A DNA stretch of 64,000 nucleotides from Cupriavidus phytohabitans (GTDB taxonomy: Bacteria; Pseudomonadota; Gammaproteobacteria; Burkholderiales; Burkholderiaceae): assembly GCF_000426345.1 (NCBI RefSeq), contig NZ_AUFE01000014.1, positions 62,001 through 126,000 of the forward strand. The letters are read 5' to 3'. Below the pieces are notes generated by a model. The model was not told where the DNA came from, did no database searches, and worked only from the letters and a program-made list of their open reading frames with translations. This document shows positions 28,823-40,456 of this stretch, in pieces (position 1 is the first letter of the stretch; every line of letters begins with the position of its first letter). A program made the position numbers and the translations under genes.

Positions 28823-29644
28823 ATGACGTACTGTGTAGCCATGCGGCTGGATGCCGGCCTGGTATTCCTGTCCGATTCCCGCACCAACGCCGGGGTGGAC
28901 GCCATCTCGACGGCACGCAAGATGACGGTGTTCGAAGAGCCCGGCGACCGCGTGATGGTGCTGATGACTGCGGGCAACCTCGCCATCAGCCAGTCGGTGC
29001 GCCAGATCCTGGCGGAAAGTCACGATGACAAGCGCTCGCTGTGGAATGCGCGCGACATGTTTGAAGCGGCGTCCATCGTCGGTGACGCTGTGCGCCAAGT
29101 ACACAAGCGCGATGCGCACGCGCTGCGCGATGCCGGCATCGAATTCAATGTCAGCCTGATCTTCGGTGGCCAGGTCCGGGGTGAGCGGCAGCGGCTGTTC
29201 AACATCTATGCCGCCGGTAACTTCGTCGAAGCCACGCCGGAAAACTGTTATTTCCAGATCGGCGAGGCGAAGTACGGCAAGCCCATCATCGACCGCGTCG
29301 TGCATCCTTCGCTGCCGCTGGCCGAGGGCGCAAAATGCGCGCTGATCTCGATGGATTCGACGCTGAAGTCGAATATTTCCGTGGGTTTGCCGCTGGACCT
29401 GCTGGTCTACGAGGCGGATTCGCTGCGCGTGACCCGATTCGTCAATATCGACGAGCGCAATGCCTATTTCCGCATGATCCGCGATACCTGGGGCCACCGG
29501 TTGCGGCAGGTGTTCGGCGAAATCCACAATCCCGAATGGGATCCGGCCCAGCAGGCTGACTTCCCGCTGGCACGCAGTGGCGAGGGCGACTGCTGGGGGC
29601 AGCCCGTGCGCGCCAGGCGCAATCCCTCCCGCACCCAGGAATGA
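28823..29644 (+). CDS. Anbu-type proteasome-like peptidase
   Basis: This 273-residue Ntn-hydrolase is of the Anbu (ancestral beta subunit) group, related to HslV and proteasome beta subunits. ATG 28823 makes Thr the second residue, so Met removal exposes the nucleophile Thr1; Asp17 (SDSRTNAG) and Lys32 (ARKM) would complete the active site. The upstream extension to 28766 would bury that Thr and is rejected. It follows the ATP-grasp, alpha-E and transglutaminase genes, its recurrent genomic partners, after a 130-bp gap holding a possible TAGAAT -10 (28754-28759). It overlaps the next gene by ATGA. Confidence 0.93.
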   Translation: MTYCVAMRLDAGLVFLSDSRTNAGVDAISTARKMTVFEEPGDRVMVLMTAGNLAISQSVRQILAESHDDKRSLWNARDMFEAASIVGDAVRQVHKRDAHALRDAGIEFNVSLIFGGQVRGERQRLFNIYAAGNFVEATPENCYFQIGEAKYGKPIIDRVVHPSLPLAEGAKCALISMDSTLKSNISVGLPLDLLVYEADSLRVTRFVNIDERNAYFRMIRDTWGHRLRQVFGEIHNPEWDPAQQADFPLARSGEGDCWGQPVRARRNPSRTQE

Positions 29645-30462
29645 AGGGCGGGGCGGCGATGCGCGAGATCATCCATTTTTCCCATGCCAACGGCTTCCCG
29701 GTCACGACGTACCGCAAGCTGTTTGGCGAACTGGACGGCGAGTTCGAATTCCGCGCCGTGGACCGCTACGGCCACCGGCCGCAGTTCCCGGTCACACGCG
29801 GGTGGCCACACCTGGTGGAAGAACTGCTCGAGGAAGTGGGGCGCCAGTACCGGGAGCCGGTCTGGCTGGTCGGCCATTCGCTGGGCGGCTTCCTGTCGAT
29901 GATGGCGGCGCTGCGCCGGCCCGAATGGGTGCGGGGCGTGGTGATGCTGGATTCGCCGATCATTGCAGGCTGGCGCGCTTCGCTGCTGAAGACGGCCCAG
30001 GTGCTTGGCATCGACGAAAAGCCCGGTCCGGCGGCGGTGACCAGGAACCGGCGTACGCACTGGCCCGACGCCGAGGCCGTATGGCAGCACTTTCGCAGCA
30101 AGCCGAACTTCGCCGTGTGGGATCAGGAGGTGCTGCGCGACTATGCGCTTCACGGCACCGAGCCGACCGGCAAGGACAACGAGCGGCGCTTGCGCTTCGA
30201 CCGCGAGGTCGAATACTGGATCTACCGCACGCTGCCGACCAGCCTGGGACGCAAGCTCAGGCGGGGCGCGCCGGTGCCGGTCGGCTTCGTCGCCGGCACG
30301 CGCTCGCGCGAGGTGCGCCAGTGCGGCCTCGCGGCGACCCGCAAGCTGGTGGGCGAAAACCTGCGCTTTATCGAGGGCGGCCATTTGTACCCGATGGAGC
30401 GGCCGCGGGAAACGGCGCAACTGGTGCGCGACCTGATCGGAGCAATGCGCCGCGGGTGCTGA
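29641..30462 (+). CDS. Alpha/beta hydrolase overlapping the Anbu gene
   Basis: A 273-residue serine hydrolase has the nucleophile elbow GHSLGG (about 80-85), a DSP segment in VVMLDSPIIAG and a late His in EGGHLYPME. The start ATG 29641 overlaps the Anbu stop (ATGA), so translation is probably coupled. An alternative ATG at 29659 begins at REIIHFSHANGFP, where homology to the family starts, and may be the true start. The substrate is unknown; it could process products of the Anbu/ATP-grasp set, but this rests only on the overlap. Confidence 0.87.
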   Translation: MKGGAAMREIIHFSHANGFPVTTYRKLFGELDGEFEFRAVDRYGHRPQFPVTRGWPHLVEELLEEVGRQYREPVWLVGHSLGGFLSMMAALRRPEWVRGVVMLDSPIIAGWRASLLKTAQVLGIDEKPGPAAVTRNRRTHWPDAEAVWQHFRSKPNFAVWDQEVLRDYALHGTEPTGKDNERRLRFDREVEYWIYRTLPTSLGRKLRRGAPVPVGFVAGTRSREVRQCGLAATRKLVGENLRFIEGGHLYPMERPRETAQLVRDLIGAMRRGC

Positions 30463-30603
30463 ACAGGCGCTGAACGGGCATGCGGCGCATGCGCCGCAGT
30501 GCTGCCGCCGGGCGCTGGAAGGCCCCGGCAGGGGCACGCGCGCACCGGCGCTGGCGGGCGTGGTTGTCACAATTTCCGGGTCGGCGGAGACCGGGCTCTC
30601 ATG

Positions 30604-32288
<1,685 letters not shown>

Positions 32289-32315
32289 GCGCAGGCGGCA
32301 AGAGAGGAGTCTGTC

Positions 32316-33185
32316 ATGAAACTCTGTGGATTCGAGGTCGGCCTCGACAAGCCGTTCTTCCTGATCGCCGGCCCGTGCGTGATCGAGTCCGAGCAGATGG
32401 CGCTGGATACCGCCGGCGAGCTCAAGGCCATCACCGCTGAACTGGGCATTCCGTTCATCTACAAGTCGTCGTTCGACAAGGCCAACCGTTCTTCCGGCAA
32501 GTCGTTCCGCGGGCTGGGGATGGAGAAGGGCCTGGAGATCCTGGCGACCGTCAAGCGCGAGGTCGGCGTGCCGGTGCTGACCGACATCCATGAGATCGAC
32601 GAGATCAAGCCCGTCGCAGCCGTGGTGGACGTGCTGCAGACGCCGGCGTTCCTGTGCCGGCAGACCGATTTCATCCGCGCCTGCGCCCAGAGCGGCAAGC
32701 CGGTGAACATCAAGAAGGGCCAGTTCCTGGCCCCGGGCGACATGAAGAACGTGATCGACAAGGCCCGCGACGCCGCGCGCGAAGCAGGCCTGCCCGACGA
32801 TGTCTTCATGGCCTGCGAGCGTGGCGTTTCGTTCGGCTACAACAACCTTGTGTCGGACATGCGCTCGCTGGCGATCATGCGCGAGACCGGCGCCCCGGTG
32901 GTGTTCGACGCCACCCACTCGGTGCAACTGCCGGGCGGCCAGGGCACCAGTTCCGGTGGCCAGCGCGAGTTCGTGCCGGTGCTGTCGCGTGCAGCCGTCG
33001 CCACCGGCGTGGCGGGCCTGTTCATGGAGACGCACCCGGACCCGAGCAAGGCGATGTCCGACGGCCCCAACGCGGTGCCGCTGTCGCGCATGAAGGAACT
33101 GCTGGCCGTGCTCAAGGATATCGACACGCTGGTCAAGCGTGCCGGCTTCCTGGAAGACAACTTCGGCTGGCCGGCCTGCGCCTGA
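32316..33185 (+). CDS. kdsA: KDO-8-phosphate synthase
   Basis: A 289-residue TIM-barrel enzyme condenses phosphoenolpyruvate with arabinose-5-phosphate for the lipopolysaccharide core. Marker motifs are [36 protein letters not shown] and [13 protein letters not shown]. An N-terminal Cys near LCGFEVG is not the metal ligand; the [10 protein letters not shown] region looks like the metal-independent type. It lies 27 bp after pyrG. Confidence 0.97.
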   Translation: MKLCGFEVGLDKPFFLIAGPCVIESEQMALDTAGELKAITAELGIPFIYKSSFDKANRSSGKSFRGLGMEKGLEILATVKREVGVPVLTDIHEIDEIKPVAAVVDVLQTPAFLCRQTDFIRACAQSGKPVNIKKGQFLAPGDMKNVIDKARDAAREAGLPDDVFMACERGVSFGYNNLVSDMRSLAIMRETGAPVVFDATHSVQLPGGQGTSSGGQREFVPVLSRAAVATGVAGLFMETHPDPSKAMSDGPNAVPLSRMKELLAVLKDIDTLVKRAGFLEDNFGWPACA

Positions 33186-33193
33186 GCAGGCCC

Positions 33194-33240
33194 GGTTTTG
33201 TCACCACCGCGCCCTCACCGGGCGCCGGTGATGACAAACC
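33194..33240 (+). repeat. Long imperfect hairpin between kdsA and the DUF1330 gene
   Basis: Outer arms GGTTTTGTCA / TGACAAACC and inner arms CACC-G-CGCCC / GGGCGCCGGTG pair with one mismatch and two small bulges around a TCAC loop. No T-run follows, so it is more likely an RNA processing or stabilising structure than a terminator. Confidence 0.6.
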
Positions 33241-33277
33241 ATATCGAAAGACAATACAAAAAATCGGGAGATTCTCC

Positions 33278-33571
33278 ATGGCCGCGGGCTATATCATCGC
33301 CTACATCGACGTGACCGATCCCCAGCAGTACGAAGAGTACAAAGTGCTCTCGACCAAGGCCATGCAGATCCACGGCGCCGAGGTGCTGGTGCGCGGCGGC
33401 AAGACCGAGCCGCTGGAGGGCGAGTGGGCGCCGACCCGCGTCGTGGTGCTGAAATTCCCCAGCTATGAAGCCGCCAAGTCGTTCCACGACGGCGAAGCCT
33501 ATCGCGCCGCCCGAAAGGCGCGCGAGCATGCAGCAAAGATGAACATGATCGTGGTGGAAGGCGCTGCCTGA
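33278..33571 (+). CDS. DUF1330 family protein
   Basis: The 97-residue protein of the dimeric alpha-beta barrel type begins AAGYIIAYIDVTDPQQYEEY and has GKTEPLEGEWAPTRVVVLKFPS with SYEAAKSFHDGEAYRAAR. These are the hallmarks of DUF1330. Its biochemical function is unknown. It lies between kdsA and eno on the same strand, 92 bp after kdsA. Confidence 0.93.
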   Translation: MAAGYIIAYIDVTDPQQYEEYKVLSTKAMQIHGAEVLVRGGKTEPLEGEWAPTRVVVLKFPSYEAAKSFHDGEAYRAARKAREHAAKMNMIVVEGAA

Positions 33572-33617
33572 GGGTTGTCGGGCAGCTTGACATGCGCCTG
33601 ACACGGGCACAGGTTGA

Positions 33618-34949
<1,332 letters not shown>

Positions 34950-34960
34950 AGCCTGTGGTT

Positions 34961-34997
34961 GTCATTCCAGCCTTCGCGGGAGCTTCGCGGGAATGAC
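34961..34997 (+). repeat. REP-like palindromic element after eno
   Basis: GTCATTCC (34961-34968) pairs with GGAATGAC (34990-34997), and the inner CTTCGCGGG pieces repeat. The GTCATTCC...CGCGGGAATGAC pattern is that of dispersed palindromic repeats in many proteobacteria. This copy is degenerate. Confidence 0.6.
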
Positions 34998-35014
34998 GTG
35001 GTAGGTTCAAGAAT

Positions 35015-35053
35015 GGCGGTGGCACGGAATTCGTTCCGGCCACCGCCGTTTTT
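35015..35053 (+). terminator. Rho-independent terminator of eno
   Basis: Stem GGCGGTGGC-(A)-CGGAA closes on a TTCG tetraloop with TTCCG-GCCACCGCC, then GTTTTT. It is 14 bp of stem with one bulged A, a very stable hairpin. It lies 66 bp past eno. Confidence 0.92.
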
Positions 35054-35132
35054 GTATCGAAATCTGCCTGGCAATTGCCTTCCGGGCTGACTTCGCAGAT
35101 CATTGTGCGGAATTTCTCGTCCGCAACCTTTC

Positions 35133-35474
35133 ATGCGTCTGATTTCGCTGCTGTTGTTCGTGCTGCTGCTCGCGGTCCAGTATCCGCTCTGGCTGGGCAA
35201 GGGTGGCTGGCTGCGCGTCTGGGACCTGAACCGGCAGCTGACCGAGCAAGGTACCCGCAACCAGACGCTCAAGCTGCGTAACGCCAAGCTGGAAGGGGAA
35301 GTTGCCGACCTGCAGGACGGCACTGGCGCGATCGAGGAACGTGCCCGCTATGAGCTGGGCATGGTCAGGGAAGGCGAGGTGTTCGTGCAGTTCGTGGCAC
35401 CGGCCCCCAAGGTCAGCGCCACGCCGCCGCTGCCGCCGCCGGCAAATTCCGTGGCCGGGCGCGGCGGACACTGA
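35133..35474 (+). CDS. ftsB: Divisome protein FtsB
   Basis: A 113-residue bitopic membrane protein of the FtsQLB complex. One membrane helix (2-20, [19 protein letters not shown]) is followed by a coiled coil (about 30-70; [31 protein letters not shown]) and the conserved [20 protein letters not shown] 35133 puts the helix at the N-terminus; an upstream GTG at 35103 is unlikely. The tail is Pro-rich. The eno-ftsB order is the usual one. Confidence 0.95.
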   Translation: MRLISLLLFVLLLAVQYPLWLGKGGWLRVWDLNRQLTEQGTRNQTLKLRNAKLEGEVADLQDGTGAIEERARYELGMVREGEVFVQFVAPAPKVSATPPLPPPANSVAGRGGH

Positions 35475-35510
35475 TCAACCTTCTGTTTGCTGTTGGCCGC
35501 ACCCAAGCCG

Positions 35511-35942
35511 TCACCACCAGTAGGGATAGCCGCCCCAGTAGCCGGGCATTCCCACGCTGACGCCGCCACCCCAGTGGCCGCCTCCCCATCCTCCGTAGAA
35601 CAGGTTCCAGCTCGTGTTGGGATAGGCATATGCCGCACGCGCATAGGCCTCGGCCTGCTGCTGCCGCGCGATGGCGTCGGCCTGCTCGCGCAGCACCTCC
35701 TGGTTCAAGGCATCGAGCTTCTGGCGAGCTTCGGGCGTCAGCCGGGCCGGCGGCATGGCGTTTGGCGCGAGCCGCGCAGTCGGGGGCGAGCCGTTGGCGT
35801 CGCGCGGGATTTCCGCGCAGCCGGCCGCCAGCAGCAGGGCGCCTGCCGCGGCCAAGACAAGAGCGCCATGCAGGCGGCCGCGCGTGGAGGCCGCCTGCAT
35901 GGCGCTGGATTCGGGTAAGGGCAGAGAGGCTTCGGCGGACAT
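35511..35942 (-). CDS. Small Gly/Tyr-rich lipoprotein of unknown function
   Basis: The 143-residue protein has a signal peptide ending in the lipobox LAAGC (Cys at about 42). A helical central part (ARLTPEARQKLDALNQEVLREQADAIARQQQAEAYA) follows, then an aromatic Gly/Trp/Tyr-rich C-terminus (WGGGHWGGG ... PYWW). ATG 35942 has a GAGGA ribosome site; the internal ATG 35900 has none, although it would give a shorter signal peptide. It is convergent with ftsB. No family is recognised. Confidence 0.8.
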   Translation of the reverse strand: MSAEASLPLPESSAMQAASTRGRLHGALVLAAAGALLLAAGCAEIPRDANGSPPTARLAPNAMPPARLTPEARQKLDALNQEVLREQADAIARQQQAEAYARAAYAYPNTSWNLFYGGWGGGHWGGGVSVGMPGYWGGYPYWW

Positions 35943-36053
35943 GGCGGTCCTCAGGCTCGCGGGTACGGCGATCGTACAGCCGTTGGACAGGGCGGCGCGC
36001 CGGATGTTTCCGCTACGCCGCTCCCGGCACGGGCCAAGCCGTGGAATGCCGCC

Positions 36054-37061
36054 TCAGTGGTGCTGGTGCGCGCCAGCCCCGGCGCCCGTGGCGACGTGGG
36101 TGGCCGAAAACAGCTGGGCGCAGTCGACCGGGTCAAACTCATAGCGCTGGCCGCAGAAATCGCAATGGATCTCCACGTTGCCGCGCTCGGCGATGATGCT
36201 CTCGATCTCTTCCCGCCCCAGCGACTGCAGCATGCCCGCCACCTTGGGGCGTGAGCACGAGCAATGGAAATGCGGCGTCATCGGCTCAAACACGCGCAGG
36301 CCGGCATCCTGCAGGTCTTCCCAGAACAGGCGGCGCAGCAGTGTCTCGGGCGACTCGGCCAGCAGTTCTTCGGCCTTGAGCGTGGTGCCAAGCTGCACCG
36401 CGCGGTCCCAGGTATCCAGGTCCTGGGCCCTGGCATGGCTGGCCAGCGGTGCGCCGGTCTCGCCCACGTCGGCGGTGCCGCCGTAGGAGGGCAGCTTCTG
36501 CAGCAGCATGCCGGCGGCCACGCGGTCGTCGGCGGCCAGCCACAGGCGCGTGTCGAGCTGCTCGGAGGCCTTCATATAGTGCTCCAGCACCGCGCTGATC
36601 GACGGCAGCGGGCCGTGCTCGTCCGCCAGCGGCACGATACCCTGGTACGGCTGCTGGCCCGGCAGCTTGTCCTTCGGGTCGAGCGTGATGGCAAAGCGGC
36701 CATGGCCGTGCGCATGGACCAGGTCGGCCAGCGTGGCGTCGTCGGCAATCTCCGCGCCCTCGGCCAGCTTGGCGGTGGCACGCATCGACAGGTCGGACAG
36801 GCATTCCACCACCAGCATCCGCACCGGGCCGTCGCCGTGCAGCTGCATCACCAGCGCGCCGTTGAACTTCAGGTTGGCCGACAGCAGTGCGGCGGCGGCC
36901 ATCATCTCGCCCAGCAGCCGGCGCACCGGCGTGGGGTAGCTGTGGCGGCCCAGCACTTCCTGCCAGGTGGCTTCCATGCGCACCAGCTCGCCGCGCACGG
37001 GGGCGGCGTCGAACAGGAACTTCTGCAGGGTGTCGGGGGTGGTGGGGGTAGTCTGGGTCAC
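36054..37061 (-). CDS. hslO: Redox-activated chaperone Hsp33
   Basis: This 335-residue holdase is activated by oxidative unfolding. The C-terminal zinc-binding cysteines are present as CSCSRPK and, about 30 residues later, CDFCGQRYEFD. The N-terminal chaperone domain includes LLGEMMAAAALLSANLKF and GDGPVRMLVVEC. The extra C-terminal His-rich tail (GAHQHH) is not part of the conserved fold. It sits downstream of the gamma-carbonic-anhydrase gene on the same strand. Confidence 0.96.
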   Translation of the reverse strand: MTQTTPTTPDTLQKFLFDAAPVRGELVRMEATWQEVLGRHSYPTPVRRLLGEMMAAAALLSANLKFNGALVMQLHGDGPVRMLVVECLSDLSMRATAKLAEGAEIADDATLADLVHAHGHGRFAITLDPKDKLPGQQPYQGIVPLADEHGPLPSISAVLEHYMKASEQLDTRLWLAADDRVAAGMLLQKLPSYGGTADVGETGAPLASHARAQDLDTWDRAVQLGTTLKAEELLAESPETLLRRLFWEDLQDAGLRVFEPMTPHFHCSCSRPKVAGMLQSLGREEIESIIAERGNVEIHCDFCGQRYEFDPVDCAQLFSATHVATGAGAGAHQHH

Positions 37062-37109
37062 GTTGTCTGTCGAGTAATGCGATGGATGCCGCCGCGGCGC
37101 CGGCCGGGT

Positions 37110-37634
37110 TCAGCCGATCCGCTTGAGCTGTTGCTTGTACATGGCCTGCCGCGCGGCGTAGGTCTCGGCGTTGCGGTACAGGTTGGCGACGTCCTCGTCG
37201 GTCAGCTGCCGCACCACCTTGGCCGGCGCGCCCAGGATCAGCGAGCGGTCCGGGAAGACCTTGCCCTCGGTGACCACGGCGCCGGCGCCGACCAGGCATT
37301 CCTTGCCGATCACGGCACGGTTCAGCACCACGGCCTGGATGCCGATCAGCGAGCCTTCGCCGACGGTGCAGCCGTGCAGCATGGCCTGGTGGCCGATCGA
37401 GACCTTGTCGCCCAGGGTCAGCGGGCAGCCGGGGTCGGTGTGCAGTACCGAGCCCTCCTGGATATTGGTGTCATGCCCCACCACGATCGGCTCGTTGTCG
37501 CCGCGGATCACGACACCGGGCCAGGCGCTGGCGCGGGACTTGAGGGTCACGTTGCCAATGACCGTGGCTTCCGGGGCCACGTAGGCTTCGCTGTCGATAT
37601 TGGGCTTGACGTCGCCGAGCTGGTAAAGCGCCAT
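37110..37634 (-). CDS. Gamma-carbonic-anhydrase-like hexapeptide protein (YrdA family)
   Basis: A 174-residue left-handed beta-helix protein has hexapeptide repeats (AYVAPEATVIGNVTLKS, SIGHQAMLHGCTVGEGSLIGIQAVVLNRAVIG). Metal-binding His are in SVLHTDPG and IGHQAMLHG. It resembles PaaY/YrdA/CaiE. Carbonic anhydrase activity is not guaranteed for this subgroup. It precedes hslO by 48 bp. Confidence 0.92.
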   Translation of the reverse strand: MALYQLGDVKPNIDSEAYVAPEATVIGNVTLKSRASAWPGVVIRGDNEPIVVGHDTNIQEGSVLHTDPGCPLTLGDKVSIGHQAMLHGCTVGEGSLIGIQAVVLNRAVIGKECLVGAGAVVTEGKVFPDRSLILGAPAKVVRQLTDEDVANLYRNAETYAARQAMYKQQLKRIG

Positions 37635-37781
37635 GAGGTCTCCTGCACGAAAGGCTTATGTTGAAATGGGGGTTGCCGCCGGACTTTAAAGAGTCGGTGG
37701 GGCTGTGGGGAACTGCTTGGCCAGGCACGTGGGTGGGTGCCGGCGAGGCCCTACAATGGCGGCAGTCCGGATTTTACGCCC

Positions 37782-38636
37782 ATGCCAGAAAAAACTCCCG
37801 TCGCCACGTCGCCTGATCCGTCACTTTCGCCACGCCATCGTGCGCTGGCGGTGCTGTGCATGACCGATCCGCGCGAAAAGGCTGGCGCCGCACGGGCCTT
37901 GTACCGCGATGCCATGGCGCTGTCCGATGCGGCGCTGCGTGCGGACGAGCCGATCGATGCCGGCGAGGGCCAGATCATCCCTGGACGTCCGGAGCGGCCG
38001 GTGCTGGTGGCGCCGCAGGACGTCGAACGGCGCCGCTCGCTGCATACCCCTGCCGGGCGCGCGGCAATGATCCACGCGCTGTGCCATATCGAATTCAACG
38101 CCATCAACCTTGCGCTGGACGCGGCATGGCGCTTTGCCGGCATGCCGCCCGGCTACTACCGCGACTGGCTGCGCGTGGCGGATGAGGAAGCGCTGCACTT
38201 CACGCTGCTGGCCGACCATCTCGGCACGCTGGGTGCCGCCTACGGCGATTTTCCGGCCCACAACAGCCTGTGGGAGATGACCGGCAAGACAGCCGGCGAC
38301 GTGCTGGCGCGCATGGCGCTGGTGCCGCGCACGCTGGAGGCGCGCGGGCTGGATGCCTCGCCGCCGGTGCGGGCCAAGCTGGCCAATGTGGGCGACCATG
38401 CCGCCGCGGACATCATCGACATCATCCTGCGCGATGAAGTCGGCCACGTGGCGATCGGCAACCACTGGTATCGGTGGCTATGCGCGCAGCGCGGGCTGGA
38501 TCCGGTGGCTACCTATGCGCAGCTGGCGCAGCAGTACGGTGCGCCAAAGCTGCGCGGGCCGTTCAACCTCGATGCGCGGCGCGCGGCCGGGTTTGACGAG
38601 GATGAACTGGCGTGGCTGGAGGCGTCAGCCGGCTAG
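37782..38636 (+). CDS. DUF455 ferritin-like domain protein
   Basis: The 284-residue protein has ferritin-like carboxylate/His motifs: HALCHIEFNAINLALDAAWRF, VADEEALHFTLLADHL and ILRDEVGHVAIGNHWYRWLC, matching the DUF455 family. A di-iron site is plausible. ATG 37782 fits the start of homology; the upstream frame to 37737 lacks support. Its role is unknown and it is convergent with the acyl-CoA synthetase gene. Confidence 0.92.
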   Translation: MPEKTPVATSPDPSLSPRHRALAVLCMTDPREKAGAARALYRDAMALSDAALRADEPIDAGEGQIIPGRPERPVLVAPQDVERRRSLHTPAGRAAMIHALCHIEFNAINLALDAAWRFAGMPPGYYRDWLRVADEEALHFTLLADHLGTLGAAYGDFPAHNSLWEMTGKTAGDVLARMALVPRTLEARGLDASPPVRAKLANVGDHAAADIIDIILRDEVGHVAIGNHWYRWLCAQRGLDPVATYAQLAQQYGAPKLRGPFNLDARRAAGFDEDELAWLEASAG

Positions 38637-38659
38637 CGCCGGTCCTCGGGCGCGCAAGG

Positions 38660-40390
38660 CTAAGCGCGCTGCGCCGCCCGCTCTTCCTCCAGCAACCGCA
38701 GCACCCGCCGCTGTATCTTCCCGGTGGTCGTCATCGGCAACTGGTCGATGAACTCGATCGCCTTCGGATACTCGTACGGCGCCAGCTGTCCGCGCACGTG
38801 CGCCTGCAGTTCAGCCACCAGCGCCGCGTCGCCGTCGAACGAGCGCGCCACCGCCGGCGTCAGCACCACGAAGGCCTTGACCACCGCGCCGCGCTCGGGA
38901 TCGGGCGAAGGCACCACCGCGCAGTTGGAGACCGCGGGATGCTTGAGCAGGCAGTTCTCGATCTCGCTCGGCCCGATGCGATAGCCCGAGGACTTGAACA
39001 CATCGTCGGCGCGGCCCTGATACCACAGGTAGCCGTCGACATCGACGCGCGCGAGATCGCCGGTGCGGCACCAGCGCAGGCCGTCGCGCTCGACGTACTT
39101 GGCCGCGGTCGCCGCCTCGTTCTTCCAGTAGCCGAGGAAGAACACCGGGTCCGGATGTCCGGCGCTATCGGTGGCGCAGACCGCGACCTCGCCGTCCTCG
39201 CCCGGCGCGCAGGGGCGGCCTTCATCGTCGATCACCTGCACGCGATGGCCGGGGTAGGGACGTCCCATCGAGCCGGGCCGTGCCGGCCAGCCCAGGCGCT
39301 CCTCGTCATTCTGCGCGGTGCAGTTGCCGACGATGTAGTTGATCTCGGTCTGGCCGAACATCTCGTTGACGATCACGCCGAGCGCATCGCGGCACCAGCC
39401 GAACACGGTCTCGCCAACCGCTTCACCGGCGCTCATCAAGGCGCGCAGCCTGATGTGATAGCGCTGCCGCGGCTCGGGGCAGGTCTTCATCATCTGCTTG
39501 AGTGCGGTCGGGAACAGGAAGGTGTTGGTGACGGCGTAGCGCTCCAGCAGTTCGAAGGCACGCTCGGCGGAGAAGCGGCCCTGGTAGCCGACGATGGGCT
39601 TGCCGAAGTACAGCGCCGGCATCAGCGCATCCCACAGCCCGCCGGTCCAGGCCCAGTCGGCCGGGCTCCAGAACACGTCGTCGTCCTGCGGGTACCAGTT
39701 CTGCGAGCAGACAAAGCCAGTGAGGTTGCCGACCAGCGCGCGGTGCGGGATCAGCGCGCCCTTGGGCGGGCCGGTGGTGCCGCTGGTGTAGATCAGCACC
39801 GCGGCCTCGTCAGCCTTGGCCTCGTCGGCGATGAAGGCGGGCAGCTGCGCGGCCAGCAGCACGTCCCAGTCGTGGTCGCCGCGGCCGTGCGCATCGCCGG
39901 CGGCGATCACGGTGCCCAGCGCCGGGCATTCCGGGCGCGCGGCGAGCACGTTGTCGATCGAGGTTTCATCGGCAATCGCCACGCTGGCTTCGCTGTGCGC
40001 GATGCGGTAGGCCAGCGCCTCCGGCCCGAACAGCATCGACAGCGGCATCGCGATCGCGCCCAGCTGGTAGATCGCCATATGTGCGATCACGGTCTCGATC
40101 CGCTGCGGCATCACGATTGCCACGCGGTCGCCGCGCGCCACGCCCAGTTCGCGCAGCGCCGCCGAGAGCCGGTTTGCCTCGGCCTGGATGTAGGCAAAGG
40201 TATGCGCGTTGCGCCGGCCATCCTCGTGCTCGGTATAGACGGCGATGCGGTCCATGGTTGCCGGATCCCGCGCCCAGCGGCCGCAGCAGGCTTCGGCAAT
40301 GTTGAAATTCGGGGGGATTTCCCAGCGGAAGGATTCGTACAGCGCGTGGTAGTCGTCGCGCCGGCTTGCCGGCAAGGCAGCTGCGGCCAT
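38660..40390 (-). CDS. Acyl-CoA synthetase (AMP-forming; acetyl/medium-chain-like)
   Basis: A 576-residue ANL-superfamily enzyme activates a carboxylic acid to its CoA thioester. It has the P-loop-like LIYTSGTTGPPKGALI, the A5-type NEMFGQTEINYIVGNC, the A7 TGDLARVDVDGYLWYQGRADDVFKSSGYRIGP hinge and the A10 lysine in PMTTTGKIQRR. The W-rich segment SPADWAWTGGLWD is typical of medium-chain (AcsM-like) ligases. ATG 40390 has AGGAGA 8 bp upstream; the longer frame to 40435 is not supported. It is divergent from an alpha/beta hydrolase with a perfect palindrome between. Confidence 0.94.
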   Translation of the reverse strand: MAAAALPASRRDDYHALYESFRWEIPPNFNIAEACCGRWARDPATMDRIAVYTEHEDGRRNAHTFAYIQAEANRLSAALRELGVARGDRVAIVMPQRIETVIAHMAIYQLGAIAMPLSMLFGPEALAYRIAHSEASVAIADETSIDNVLAARPECPALGTVIAAGDAHGRGDHDWDVLLAAQLPAFIADEAKADEAAVLIYTSGTTGPPKGALIPHRALVGNLTGFVCSQNWYPQDDDVFWSPADWAWTGGLWDALMPALYFGKPIVGYQGRFSAERAFELLERYAVTNTFLFPTALKQMMKTCPEPRQRYHIRLRALMSAGEAVGETVFGWCRDALGVIVNEMFGQTEINYIVGNCTAQNDEERLGWPARPGSMGRPYPGHRVQVIDDEGRPCAPGEDGEVAVCATDSAGHPDPVFFLGYWKNEAATAAKYVERDGLRWCRTGDLARVDVDGYLWYQGRADDVFKSSGYRIGPSEIENCLLKHPAVSNCAVVPSPDPERGAVVKAFVVLTPAVARSFDGDAALVAELQAHVRGQLAPYEYPKAIEFIDQLPMTTTGKIQRRVLRLLEEERAAQRA

Positions 40391-40456
40391 CCAAGGTCTC
40401 CTAGAGGTCTGCTGGCAGTTCGCCTGGCGCGGCAAGCTGCAAATGGCTCTGGCCGC

